64,000 nucleotides of DNA, taken from assembly GCA_000711775.1 (NCBI GenBank), contig ARYC01000780.1, forward strand, positions 95,436 through 159,435, read 5' to 3'. Each line of letters begins with the position of its first letter. Positions within the stretch are counted from its first letter, which is position 1. The position numbers and the translations under genes were made by a program. The notes under the pieces are model-generated. The model had not been told where the DNA came from. It saw only the letters and a list, made by a program, of their open reading frames with translations, and searched no databases. Shown here piece by piece: positions 47,735-63,241 of this stretch. The stretch is from Oxytricha trifallax (taxonomy: Eukaryota > Ciliophora > Spirotrichea > Sporadotrichida > Oxytrichidae).

Positions 47735-48331
47735 ATGTTTCAAACAAATCCAGACCTAACAGATGATCCTACCTCATTCAAAGAAGCTTCTGCAAATGAG
47801 GGCATGAGAAATTCTCCAAAAATATTTCAATTTTAACTGAATTTAAAATACTATCAATAGGCAAAGAGCTAGCCAAACAAATAATAAAATCAAAATTTAT
47901 ATTAATAATCAATATTGTTGAAATACATGCCCCCAGATTTATTGCATTAAGCCAGTAGATAGTAGTGCAAATAATTCAATAAGGATGTTATGAGGTCTTT
48001 GATTATTACTAGTCTAGAATTTATAAATATCTTCACTTTATCCTCAATCATCTCTTTTTTTGAATTACATATTTTTATTAAAAATAAACCATTTTCTTTT
48101 AGAAATAACGCAAAAATGGCAAAAAATAAAACATATTTGGAGTAGGGATAGTTCAATGAGAAGCAAGCGAATAAGAAGCAAATGAAAATAAATAATTATA
48201 ATAATAAATAGAGTCACTTTCTTGTACCTGAAAACTAAAATCCTAATGACTAGATCAATAAAAGCAATATTGCCAAAATCCTACTATTATTATAATAAAA
48301 TAATGTCAGAATTAACTTTTTTATTGTTTGA
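47735..48331 (+). CDS. unknown Gln/Asn-rich protein, about 198 codons
   Basis: A single TGA-free frame from ATG 47735 (MFQTNPDLTDDPTSFKEAS) to TGA at 48329-48331. It contains LLKYMPPDLLHQASRQQ and a Lys/Asn/Gln tail (NEKQANKKQMKINNYNN). The segment 48000-48110 is hydrophobic and may be an intron. No domain is recognised. Confidence 0.5.
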
Positions 48332-48734
48332 AAGAATCTTATTAAATCTTTTTAAAGCTAAAGGTTGTTTCGAGTATTACTTATGTTTTTATATCCATTA
48401 CGTACCCCCTAATTATAAACAAAAAACACAATAATTTGAATATATTTGTAATTTTACAATTTCTTTGCCGGAGAAAATAAAAGAATAAGTCAGGTTTTCT
48501 ATTGATGATAGTAAAATACTCTATAACTATATAATAAACTTGAATAAGTGTGCATACAATATCAGGAAGTTTTATAGTAATTTACTTTTATATCTATTCT
48601 AATCTTTCGCTTCAACTTAAGTAGTTGATTTTTGTTATAAATTTAAATGTAGATAAATTAGCAATTAAAGTAAATAGTAATTTATCAATTTAAAGTATTC
48701 ATAAAACATTAAATTCTTTGCAAAATTAATAGAA
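48332..48734. other. intergenic stretch, no gene seen
   Basis: AT-rich DNA between two plus-strand genes, with no convincing frame or repeat. Confidence 0.4.
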
Positions 48735-50045
48735 ATGGGAGCTTGCTGTTCAACTAGATACAAAAACGATCGAGTCTATGGAATACAGACTAGAAATTGC
48801 AAATTCTTTTACTATAATTTCCCACTCTTGATTAAGGACATAGATCAGAGGCTTGTTGAAGGAAGAGTTACTCTTAACTAAGCCAGAATAGATAAAGGAG
48901 GAAATACTATTCTTTAATTAAAAAAAGAAATTAAACTTATCATTTGAATTATTTATGTGAATGTATTTCTACTATACATCAAGATCATTGACTCTAAATT
49001 CAAATGGATTTCTGACTTAGCTAGATATAAATCTCTTTAGGTGGTTGAAAAGCCAGCTCGTAATAGAAATAGAATCAAACAAAATTAACTTATCTAACGA
49101 GATGATTCAAAAGTATAAAAGACGTCTCACTGTAGAAATCTGTGATGCACAAGGATTTGCTTAAATTGCATTCTTAAAGTATATATATAAATCAATTTTA
49201 CACTTAATATTATTAAATTTATATAAATATTTGATAAAATACCTATATCTTAAGGAACAAAGTTAAGTTAGTGCAAATGCCTGGTGCGCATTCAATTCGG
49301 AGGTCTTCAGAAGAAAACTAAGAAAAATGTAAATTGCAACAATCCCAAATTTTACGAGATATTCAGATATAATCTTGAGAAGCCAAATATCAATGAAGAG
49401 CAACTGCTTAAATGGGTTATATTTGTGGAGTAAAAAGATTTATTATTTATAAGTAGATTTTGGTAATTTAACTCAGTTGATAAGAAAATAATAATTGTAA
49501 GTAAATTGAATGATTATTAAAGATGTTTGGAAGCTAGTGGCTGAAACATATATAGGATTGAAAGACTTTGAGGACTAGTTGGTGCACCCTGTTTCAGTTA
49601 GCATGAATATTCTTAAAGAGCCAGTTAAGGTATTATCTAATGCTTTCAAGCATAAAGGTGAGCTAAATCTAATTTTAAAGTCCTATTTTTGTTAAATTAT
49701 TTTTAAAATGCATTGATTTATTAAAAATTGCACTTATTTTAATTTTAGATAAATTACTTTAGAGAAAAAAATAATATCATTTATAATTAAACTCTAAGTT
49801 AATTTAATTTAAGTTTAAGTGAATTTAGTTTTTCAATGGAAAACGAAGTGCAAAATACCCCAGAATATGAATCAGGCATTTTGAAACAAAGCCGCAAAAA
49901 TTCAACAAATTCAGCGGTCGTGACTTCAAGCAGCAATATAGTTGATGATGGTGAACTTAGCCCCAGAAGCAGAGCCGCTGAGAGAGAATAATTCAATTTA
50001 TTATCGCCATAGAACATGTCAATTGATCAACATCAACCTCCTTGA
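48735..50045 (+). CDS. membrane-anchored protein with N-myristoylation/palmitoylation start
   Basis: It starts MGACCSTRYKND: Gly2 followed by Cys4-Cys5 is a classic dual-acylation signal, so the protein probably sits on a membrane. The next blocks are FFYYNFPLLIKDIDQRLVEG, NEMIQKYKRRLTVEICD, VQMPGAHSIRRSSE, KFYEIFRYNLEKPNINEEQ, VWKLVAETYIGLKDFED and MNILKEPVKVLSNAFK, separated by introns of 50-100 nt. The last part (ENEVQNTPEYESGILKQSR..) is Ser-rich and ends at TGA 50043-50045. It is joined here by proximity and could be a separate exon or gene. The core is unrecognised. Confidence 0.6.
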
Positions 50046-50169
50046 ATGACTAATAACACAAAACAAGATATTTTAACTATAAATATCTAAAAATTATCAA
50101 GAGTTTATATTAATTAACTCATTTTTTTATTCTTTACTTTTTACTATTAATATTGATATATAATTTTTG

Positions 50170-50672
50170 ACACAAAAAACGAACATATATTTGCAAATTA
50201 CTACGACAACCCAGGTGACGTCATGTCTCACGAATCTTCTCAGATCTTTGAAAATTTGAAATTCCTTCGAAATACAGACTCTGCAGACCTCTACTCTGGT
50301 GAAAAGATGAGATTAAATCTAAAGATACAATAAATTAATATCATTCCTTGTATTAAAATAATTTCTTAAAACTATAGCTACATATAAATATATACGATAT
50401 AATACAAATGTTGACAAATGGAGAATCTTATCTTGTGAAATATATAGAAATATATGATTAGAAATTGCAAGAGGTAAATGATTTTCTTGAAGAGTATTAT
50501 GAAATAGTAGGGCCTTCAACTCAAAGAAGCAATTCCAGATCTGTTAATTTTTAAACAGAAAGATCATCAAATTAAATGGGTGGTATTTAAATAATGAAAA
50601 GTAATTCATATATATTTAATTTCTTAATTTTAAAGATTAATGATTCACATTTTCAATAATCCTCATATTAAT
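50170..50672 (+). CDS. unknown short coding segments
   Basis: Two open segments in the same direction: NYYDNPGDVMSHESSQIFE.. RNTDSADLYSGEKMRLNL, then after a probable intron LTNGESYLVKYIEIYDQK.. VNDFLEEYYEIVGPSTQR. Composition is gene-like. They may be 3' exons of the preceding gene or a small gene of their own. Confidence 0.4.
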
Positions 50673-50937
50673 GAAATTTTGTAGTAGAAAAATTCTTAAA
50701 CTTAAAGGAAGTTTGACACAACGCCATAAAACTATTTTCTCATTTTTTTAATTATTTATTTAAGATTTGCCGATTATTGATATTATTGAATTAATTTTTA
50801 ATTCTTATTCACTCTCTTCGATGTTCGAGATGAGTAAATAATTTGATTTAGAAACTTATTTCTTATTAGTTTAAATGACAAAAATAAAGTAAAGCATAAA
50901 GTTTGAATGAAAATTTAAACAAATTAAATTATATGCA

Positions 50938-55284
<4,347 letters not shown>

Positions 55285-55879
55285 TTCATTTAAGACTGAA
55301 TATAAGGGTAAATTGAGAAGGAAATGAATAAAGTACAGATAAATATACTTACCAGTGGTTGGTTGAGGAGACTTTGTTATCTTATTGGTTAAAATTTTTA
55401 GAGATAGCCAAAAATTAATTTTAATTGGTAGAGATTGCTTTCTTGTTAAAGTTTAATGATCCTACTAATGTTTTTTATATTGCTGGAATCAATTTTAATT
55501 TCTGATCAGTTAATAATCTTTAATCAATATATTATTCTAATTATTTCTATTTTAGCAATTAAACTTGATCTGTTTATTCTTAACGCCTTATTTCCATTCT
55601 TAAATGAATCATGGGGTTTTATAAGTAATTTATTTATAGTAGGATATATTCAAAACATTCATTATAAATATATTTATGTAATAACCTAAGCAAACAATTC
55701 AAGTTGATAGGCAAATAATGAATAATCATAATTAGCTGCAAGTATAGTATATCATTAATAGCTATAAATATAGAAATCTAAATATAATTAGATTAGATCT
55801 TGTCTTTTTATTTCAATCGTTACACTATAACTGAACCATTGCTCAATTAAATTTAAAAGATATTAAAACGATTTATTAA
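55285..55879. other. intergenic stretch, no gene supported
   Basis: A 77-codon frame at 55456-55689 is strongly hydrophobic (Ile/Leu/Phe) and reads like random AT-rich DNA. No repeat is present. The promoter of the next plus-strand gene should be here. Confidence 0.4.
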
Positions 55880-57425
55880 ATGGTAAAGAATGATAAAGTA
55901 GAAGTTACATGGAAGGTAATGGCTGTCATACTTTAAATGAACCAAGAGCCATAGTCAATTTGTTTTAATTATAGGTGTATTGAAAATCAGGTTTCATAGT
56001 AATATACCATTTTTTAAAAACAAATCTTATAAATTTAAATTCAATGGATAAACTTAAAATCTTCTCTTATTAGATTAAAAGGGCATTTACAATTATCCAA
56101 TCGGTAGAAACCATGGAAAACAATCTATCTTTACTGTTACTATCAACTCAAATGATAAATCTAAAATTTCAAGTGAGTTTCAATTAAAATTCTTATCATA
56201 TCATTTCCATTATTCTAAGATGATAAATTCATGTTAGAGACTGTAACAGATCAGCACTTCGGAGTGAGTAAGAATCATGAAGATGTATCTCCATCTGGAT
56301 TTTATAACAATCCGTAGACTCATTTGGCTTAAACTAGAATTATGGAAAACTACGAGGCTGTTTAGTAAATTTCTCAATTTGTGAACCAAGAATAAAATTT
56401 CTATGTTTTATTATTATTAAAATTTTGAGTTGGACCCCGTAAAACATACAAAAGCAGTTAAACAATAAAAATGACTAAAGAGCAATGTAAGGACATTTTT
56501 AGCTCAAAATATGATACTCGTATTAAATTGTTATAAAAAAGTAACTTTAAATAACTTTTACTTAAATAGATTAAAAGAATAGAAAGTTGCAAGGGGAAAG
56601 TGTTTTCCAAAAGTCTATAGAAGGAAAAGAAGCTTTAAGTGTGGTGCTCCAACCTGTTTACGATTAAAGTAAGCTTAAAATATTAATTCATAATTCTTTG
56701 TAGGAATCACTGGAGTGTTTTCATTGGTTGAATCAGCTTAGGGTCAATTTACTTTAAATGGTAGAATTAATAACATGCCATTAATAGCTTGAAATCGAAG
56801 TTAAAATTATGAGTTATGGAGATTTAAGCTCTTTAGCTGTAGAATACCCTGATTATAACTCATTAGGTTAAACCTTAATATCACTAGTGAAGACAACAAG
56901 CGATTATATCATATTTTTATTATTTTTCTACAAATTCCTTTTATATAGTAACATCAAATTATTAAAGCACTATTGATACATAAGAAACATACAAAATTTA
57001 ACAGACTTCCTTCTCCTACCTTAAAACATAACTAAGTTAAGTGACCTAGCAGGAAGAGCAATGATAATATCTTGGGAGAAAAATCTACTTGCTTTTGGTA
57101 TTTTATCAAATGAAACAAGAATAGCTGAAAATTAAACTAATTTCTCAAGCATAGGCAGGGAAACTAAAGCAGTTGCTTTTTGTGAGAATTTATTAGCTAC
57201 TGTATAATACAGAGCAATTTTCTAATTAAGTCAGAATGACGATAGAGTAGCATTTCAGGATTTATCGAGAACAAGCGACAAAATGGAAGATGAATATGAA
57301 CTAATTTTGAGGCTAAACCACAGAAAATCATTCGATTTGGATTTTAAGAATGCATACTTGTTATACGATCCACAAAATTATAATTAAGTATTGCTTTATT
57401 TAAAATAGTTCATTAAGGTAAAATT
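55880..57425 (+). CDS. unknown multi-exon protein, possibly beta-propeller at the end
   Basis: Exon 1 is MVKNDKVEVTWK. Later exons read YNYPIGRNHGKQSIFTVTI, FMLETVTDQHFGVSKNHED, VGITGVFSLVESAQGQF, NNMPLIA, ISWEKNLLAFGILSNETR, ETKAVAFCENLLATVQYRA and DEYELILRLNHRKSFDLDF. The last third alternates short beta-like and charged stretches as WD-type propellers do, but no WD signature is clean. Introns and slips make exact exons uncertain. The frame fades at a GTAAAATT donor near 57418, where the GC-richer transposon block begins, so the gene may be interrupted by it. Confidence 0.5.
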
Positions 57426-57554
57426 GTAACATTAGAAATTATTAATTTACGAATAATGCATCCTTGCTAAAACCCCAAGAGTAAAATTTCAACGAATATT
57501 GTGAATGAACAATTAATCAACAATGAATCAAATACCAATTTAAATATATTATCA

Positions 57555-59786
57555 TCAATCAACAATCTTGCAAATCTTGTCATAGTACTTCTTCTCCTCC
57601 TTGGTCATGGTTGAGCTGCCTGCCACGCTGGCCTTGATGTCGTTATTGTACACAATCTCTTCCCAGTACCACCTTCTCAGCTGGTCCGTCTCCACCTTTT
57701 CCCACACGTATGAGAAGTGATCGATGATGACACGGGGTGCCCAGGGGTTTGCGATGTAGATTGCCTGCAGCCCCGAGTACACCTTGTCCTGGCTCACCCT
57801 CTCAAGCTTCTACATTTCGGCGTTGACTAGGTCCACCTGGGCCTGGCTGGGTTGGGCATTGAAGTCGTTGAGATTGGTCGCGACGAGGTGCTCCCTCACT
57901 TCTTGTGAAATGCGCTTCAACTTGTAAGATGATGCCAGGGACCTGGTCCAATGCCAAGTGAACAGGAGATCTTCATGATCATCAAGATGAACTTCAAATC
58001 TCTCAATTATGCTTTCATAAGAGGGCAAATCCTTTTCCCATTTCAAGAATTCGAAATTCCTGCAGAAAAATTCAAACCAGCAATAGGTGGCCTTCATGAG
58101 CTCAGCTCTCCTTTATTCAGCAGATTCCTTCTTTTGCTCTTGAGTTTTATCACTGAACACAATCTTGGTATTTCTAGCATTCAGTGTACTCTCCTTCAAA
58201 GCAGATGAAATTGCTTCTTTTACAAGTTCATCATTCCTCAAGCCAACGAGTTGTTTTGATCTTGGTTGTCTGATTTTAGACTATTTAGGCTCACTGACTG
58301 GTTTCCTGTATCTTGTGCTCCCAGTTCCTTTGCCTTACTTTCTTCTAAGTTTGCTTTAGAAATTTCTGAGACTCTTGCGAGGTATATCAGGTCGTCCTTT
58401 CTTATAAACATACTTGCCCTCCATAATCAGAGTCCACTCCTTTAGAAATGCTTTCTTAAATTGTGCAGGTGGATTATCTTCAACCATGTCAATTATGTTT
58501 AGATAGGCAACTCCCCTCAACCATGAAAGAACAAGACGATTTTTGTTAGAGCACTCAAATGCATCGCGCTCAGCAGTGTCCATAATAAACCACTTCCCAG
58601 AATCCTTAATAAATGCACCTGCGTGAGCCTCTCTCTTAACAACACGAGATTTATCGGGTGAAAGAATCTCGATTATCATTTGGAAAAGGTATCTATCCTT
58701 TGTGAGATGACTCTGCAAGAACTGTGGAAACTTAAATAGTAGATTCTTTCTGTAGTTGTCCAACATTGGATTTGTGAAAGAGTGAATGACTTTAGGAGTG
58801 TACCAAATATCCTTCTTAACATCATAAAGGATGTGGTGAAAATTCTTCAAAGAGATGCCATGTTCCACAAGATGTTCAGGTTAACGAGTTCGCACCATAT
58901 GAGCTCTAGATTGATAAAGGGCGACGAACTTCTCGACACTGTCAAACAATGGACCACCTACAAACATATTGATAGCATGCACAACACAGGCAAACTTATT
59001 TTAGTCAGTTCTTCCTGGGTGCCATTTTGCTTTAGGAAATAATTTAGATGGATCCATCTGTTCTTGATTCTCATAGAGTTTGGTGCATTGGAACTCCCTT
59101 AGAACTTCCAAGTAACGCTTTTCACGGAAATCATTGCCAGTCTCTAAAACATATTCACTATAATTTTCTTCAGCATCTGGATCTTTGTGTTCTGCAGATG
59201 CAGCTTCTTGCCACTCATCAGCAATGAGGTTGTCGATTTAGTAATTTTAGAGAGAATCGAGCAGCATTCTAGTCTCTTGGTCATACTGTTGAAGCATTTG
59301 GCTCTGCTTAGGCTGCTCTGACTCTTCCTCACTCATGCTGGCATCTACCATCTGTCCCTTGCATTCCTCCTCTTGCTGGTGGCCTGCCAACTCATGAGAG
59401 TTTCCATTCACACTAACCTTATGAGAATCTTGTGAACTGCTGTCAGAATCCTAGCTATCACTTGAACTGGTCCCTCCGTCCTTGTCTCGATCAAAGCGCG
59501 CTCCCGCGTAGATGTTCCAGTAGGGGTGGTCATGGAGACCTGGCATCTTCTCACTGACAAAAGACTCAACTCTGGCTCGATCACATGGATACATCAGCTT
59601 CGAATGCTCCACCCACACTGCCTTTCCTCGAGGATCGTTTTCATACATGACCTGGGCGTGAATGACGTTCCTGATGACCTTGACTTCGAAGATGTCTCTC
59701 ACTCTGTAGGCTTCTCCCTTGCCAAGCGGTACTTGCTGCTGGATCTGTTGTCGTGGACCCTTACTTTGATCTGAGCTTGACTCCAT
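57555..59786 (-). CDS. 743-aa ORF beside the transposase, unknown function
   Basis: One uninterrupted frame runs from MESSSDQSKGPRQQIQQQV (ATG complementary to 59784-59786) to TGA (complement of 57555-57557). Residues 20-120 hold a chromo/BAH-like beta-rich stretch (FEVKVIRNVIHAQVMYEND, AVWVEHSKLMYPCD). An acidic Ser/Gln region follows (residues 120-210). The rest is helical and Trp-rich: KWHPGRTDQNKFACVVHAI, SLKNFHHILYDVKKDIWYT, REAHAGAFIKDSGKWFIM, YVWEKVETDQLRRWYWEE. A basic linker (SKLRRKQGKGTGSTRYRK) sits in the middle. A GTAAGT..ATTAG intron just upstream would add an exon from about 60005, but that exon contains an in-frame TGA (complement of 59920-59922). No family is recognised. It is probably an accessory protein of the element. 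Confidence 0.8.
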
Positions 59787-60149
59787 TTCTAATATCAAAG
59801 TTTAATTCTTAAAATAAATTATAATTTTAATAGGGCGTATTAGATTTTAAATATTGGGAATTGGATTTTAATTGGCCTATTAAAAATTTTAGTATTATAA
59901 GTTTGCCTAACTTACCAAATCAGTGTTGTAGAGGAATTTGAGGGTAAAAACAACATTGAAGCCCAGCAAAGATAGTCATTCGAGAGCCCTTGAAAAGACG
60001 CATCGTCCTCTAATCTACGACACAGACAGTTGTTTCCCAGGCTGAAATAAATTTCAAATAAGAATGGTGGGGTTTTGGCACTTTTAATAGAGTCTGGGTG
60101 ATTCGTGATTTCGCAGATTGGTGGCCAAAACCAGAATCAAATTACAGTA

Positions 60150-62101
60150 TCAGACAGCCTGCAGGCTCAGATGCTTCAGGGCATCGACCAAAGAGCATGC
60201 GAACGCGCCGGTGAGCCACCGCATGTCCAAGTGTGATAGCTGCACAGCCAGGGCCTGCGCATAGCGCCGCAGCTGCTTCCTATAGTCTATTAGGGGAGGT
60301 AAACTTACTTAGTAGAGACAAGCAGGAGCATGGGGTTGAGGTCACGGCACTTAATGAACCTGAATGCCTTTTCCACTGGAGCCATGTCGTACTGGTAGGG
60401 GCCCAAGAAGAGTATGGGGACGTTAAGCTTCTGCAATACGCTATTGGTGTAGCTGCTACGGTGGTAGGACGCGTTGTCCATCAACAATAGGGAGTGAGAT
60501 CGCCAATCTTATTCTTAGTTATCTAAATGCTCTACAATGTCCATAATGAAAGCCAAAAAAGTGTGAGAGTTAGTATATCCCACACTAACATTGAACATGA
60601 ATGTGCCCATATTTGATGCAGCTGCTGTTATACATAACTTGCTAACGCGTCGTTATGAAGATTCTACATTCTACTTCTTTCCTGATATCCATGAATAGCT
60701 TCGGCAGTCTGTATTTTGAATGATGGTCTCATCAATGTTGTAAATAGTGAATGCTGAACAGGAAGCTTGAATAAAATATGCTGAAGCAATTTAGCGTTAC
60801 AATAGGGATTTCAAATTATTATGGTTGGGTGTGAGGTGAGAGATTTTGTGATAGCGCATGTGCATCTCCTTCTTCAGGAATTAACTTATGCGATACTGAG
60901 ACAATTACTCATCCAACTACTGCTTCAGTTTGTTCATTATTTTCCTGGTAGTAATAATGCCTTGGTCATTTTCGATGGTTTCGCAGATGCAGGCTTTGAC
61001 ATCTTCTTTTAGATAAAGTTGTTTTCGGCCCCTCTTCTGGGGAACAAGTAAATCAGGTTATTTGCTATCGAGCTTTAGTAGCCTTTAAACATGATATCGA
61101 CTAATACCTAGCAGCCTAGAGATACTAGTCACATCAATCTGCTACTTGTTGTTATGTTAAACAAGTTCATTGATTCTACTCCATTCAGTTTGATGAGTAA
61201 TATTCCTATAATGGCGCAACAAAGCTCTTCCATGCATAGGCTGTAGATTAGAGTATTGAGTGGCAGTATTGTTTATCACAACTTAGGATTCTGAGTTTAG
61301 ATTTTCTTGACTTTAAACTGAGTGTTCTTGTTCATTCTGGTGATCATAGATGGGCAAGTCATCAGTAAAATTTCCTACATCTGGAAATGCCCACTATTAT
61401 ACAAGGTGTGCTAGTCTAAGAATTTCACTTTTCGGTAAAAGGCTTTCGCTATCTTCACATGATTTGAGAAATCTAGTGACTTGAGACCTGGGATCAAATA
61501 TCTCAAAGAGTGGGCCTTTTCCAACAGTTGTGTACCCCTACAAATAATTGCTGACTTATTCTGCTATTTCCAGAGAGGAGTATTCTTCAATCTATACCTC
61601 CTCCTCACTCTCTATTGGCATGTAGACCAACTGGCTGCGTAATACGCCCACCTCCTAGGGTTGCTTGGGGTTTTGGAGATTGGACTTTGCATGAAAACTT
61701 CTGAGCTCGCAAGGATTTTATGAAATAGCTTCTGAAGACACAATTTGCTGCTCGTCAACTTCTTGTTAGAGAGAGGATGTATTGGGAATATGAGTTTTAC
61801 GAGGACGCCCACGCTTTCGTTTATTTAGTGGTTTCGATTTCGTCTGCATTAGGAGAGATTTCTCAAAGCGTATTCCTAATAGTTTTAAAATTATTCTTTG
61901 GCTATAAAACCGCCTCAATAATCTTTTTAAAGCTAGACTTCCTGAATCAAAATTGAGGAAGTTTATTCCTGGCACCCTCCACAGAATGCTATTAATAATT
62001 GTTTTATTATGCAATAGTAGATGAACTTCCTAGACCTTTAGTCCAAGCTCTCGAGCAAGCGCGATCTTTATCTTTTTTTGACGCAAGATGGAAAAGCCCA
62101 T
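60150..62101 (-). CDS. DD34E transposase (IS630/Tc1-mariner superfamily) with N-terminal extension
   Basis: From MGFSILRQKKIKIALAREL (ATG complementary to 62099-62101) one frame runs to TGA (complement of 60150-60152), about 640 aa. The first 300 residues are an extension with an AT-hook (NKRKRGRPRKTH) and an acidic stretch. Next come a helix-turn-helix region (IDVTSISRLLGISRYHVQ), a basic patch (QKRGRKQLYL) and the catalytic core: first Asp in IYNIDETIIQ, second in LLLMDNASYHR, and Glu in YDMAPVEKAFRFIK. There are exactly 34 residues between the second Asp and the Glu, so the DD34E triad is intact. A 29-nt intron (60280-60308) precedes the last exon. Such enzymes cut and paste DNA at TA sites. 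That is the target of the MITEs in this window, though I cannot show it moves them. Confidence 0.9.
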
Positions 62102-62399
62102 ATGCCAAGCATTAAGTAAACAAACTCATACTTCCTTAGTGACATATTGAAAGGGACCAAGAATGTAAGAAATACATTTAAAGTAATACATCCACCTCAT
62201 CATAGTATATCCGTAGAGACTAAGTCACTGTCTCTGCCATCCCACAGCTTGAAGGTCTCACTGTCACCGATCTTTTATTATTAGCTCAAGAGCATTCATA
62301 GTGCCTTGAGTTCCTGCCATCACCACGCGATTGGAAGAAGATTGATAGATAGTGGGTGATATTATCAATACTGTCATACCCGAGCAACTTAAGCTAAAA

Positions 62400-62831
62400 T
62401 TGATATTGCACTCAAGAAGAGAGCAGAGAGAATAGCTGAGCAGAGAAATCTGAATGTGTAGTTAAGACCTGAATTTGCTGAGGCCTTTTCATATTGCTTG
62501 CACATTTCGCGTAAGTCAGTTCAACTATGTACTCATGTAATTTATAGAGGATAAAGGGAGAGCTGTTGCTCTCCTTAAGCCTAAATCAAAGAGAAAGCGC
62601 ACTCGCTCAGAATTTGAGGAAACTAAGGAAGAGGAATCACTTATGAATGCTGATAAGAAAGAGTACATGCTCTAAGTAAAGCGCTTAAAAAAAGACTTCA
62701 ACAACATAACCCAAGGTCACTTGCACAACCGCAGCTTCAATATGGGTATTCAGAGCCAGTTTCAAAATGCGTCCAATGAGAATTTGCCTTCAGGAAGTCA
62801 AAGCTTGAACAAGATGTAGTTCAACATTTGA
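62400..62831 (+). CDS. small basic/charged protein in the transposon block
   Basis: The frame reads DIALKKRAERIAEQRNLN, LRPEFAEAFSYCLHIS, a 37-nt intron (62511-62547, GTAAGT..TTATAG), then GRAVALLKPKSKRKRTRSEF, EEESLMNADKKEYMLQ and ITQGHLHNRSFNMGIQ to TGA 62829-62831. The same frame stays coding-like beyond that TGA (YDQLLMMIQNYCHAIHLFE) through a further intron and ERLKVLAEQNANVRIQYRI, to about 63120, so the TGA may be internal. The 5' end is uncertain. Product unknown. Confidence 0.55.
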
Positions 62832-63241
62832 GGCTATGATTAGTTGCTTATGATGATTCAGAATTATTGCCATGCCATTCATCTCTTCGAATCAGAATGC
62901 CAACTGGTAATTATCTATTAGGTAATTGAATGTGTTTCTGAATTTAATTAAGGTGTGATCCTATATCAAGAATTTATATTAAAGCGTAATACTTACATTT
63001 AACTTTTAGTACTTTCACTTTTTAATCTAATATAATAGAGCGTCTTAAAGTATTAGCTGAACAAAACGCTAATGTGAGGATTTAATATCGTATTTTAGAG
63101 AATGTATGGATGCGTTATTAATTATAATGTTGAGAGTGATGGTGAGAGATAATTATGGTTGAGTAGCTTATAGTTAGTGTTTGAGTGAATTAGTTTTTAA
63201 AGGTAATTATGCGCTTAAGAAGATTATGAATATGTTGGCAT
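62832..63241. other. stretch between convergent genes, possible 3' exon
   Basis: It may hold a continuation of the small plus-strand gene (a coding-like frame at 62835-62942 and 63042-63120, with an intron between). Otherwise nothing is seen. Confidence 0.35.

Noticed and set aside
57951-59774. Plus-strand frames of 80-86 codons opposite the 743-aa ORF
   Set aside because: They are shadows of the uninterrupted minus-strand gene.
60233-61012. Plus-strand frames of 63-85 codons
   Set aside because: They lie opposite the DD34E transposase and its intron and have no motif of their own.
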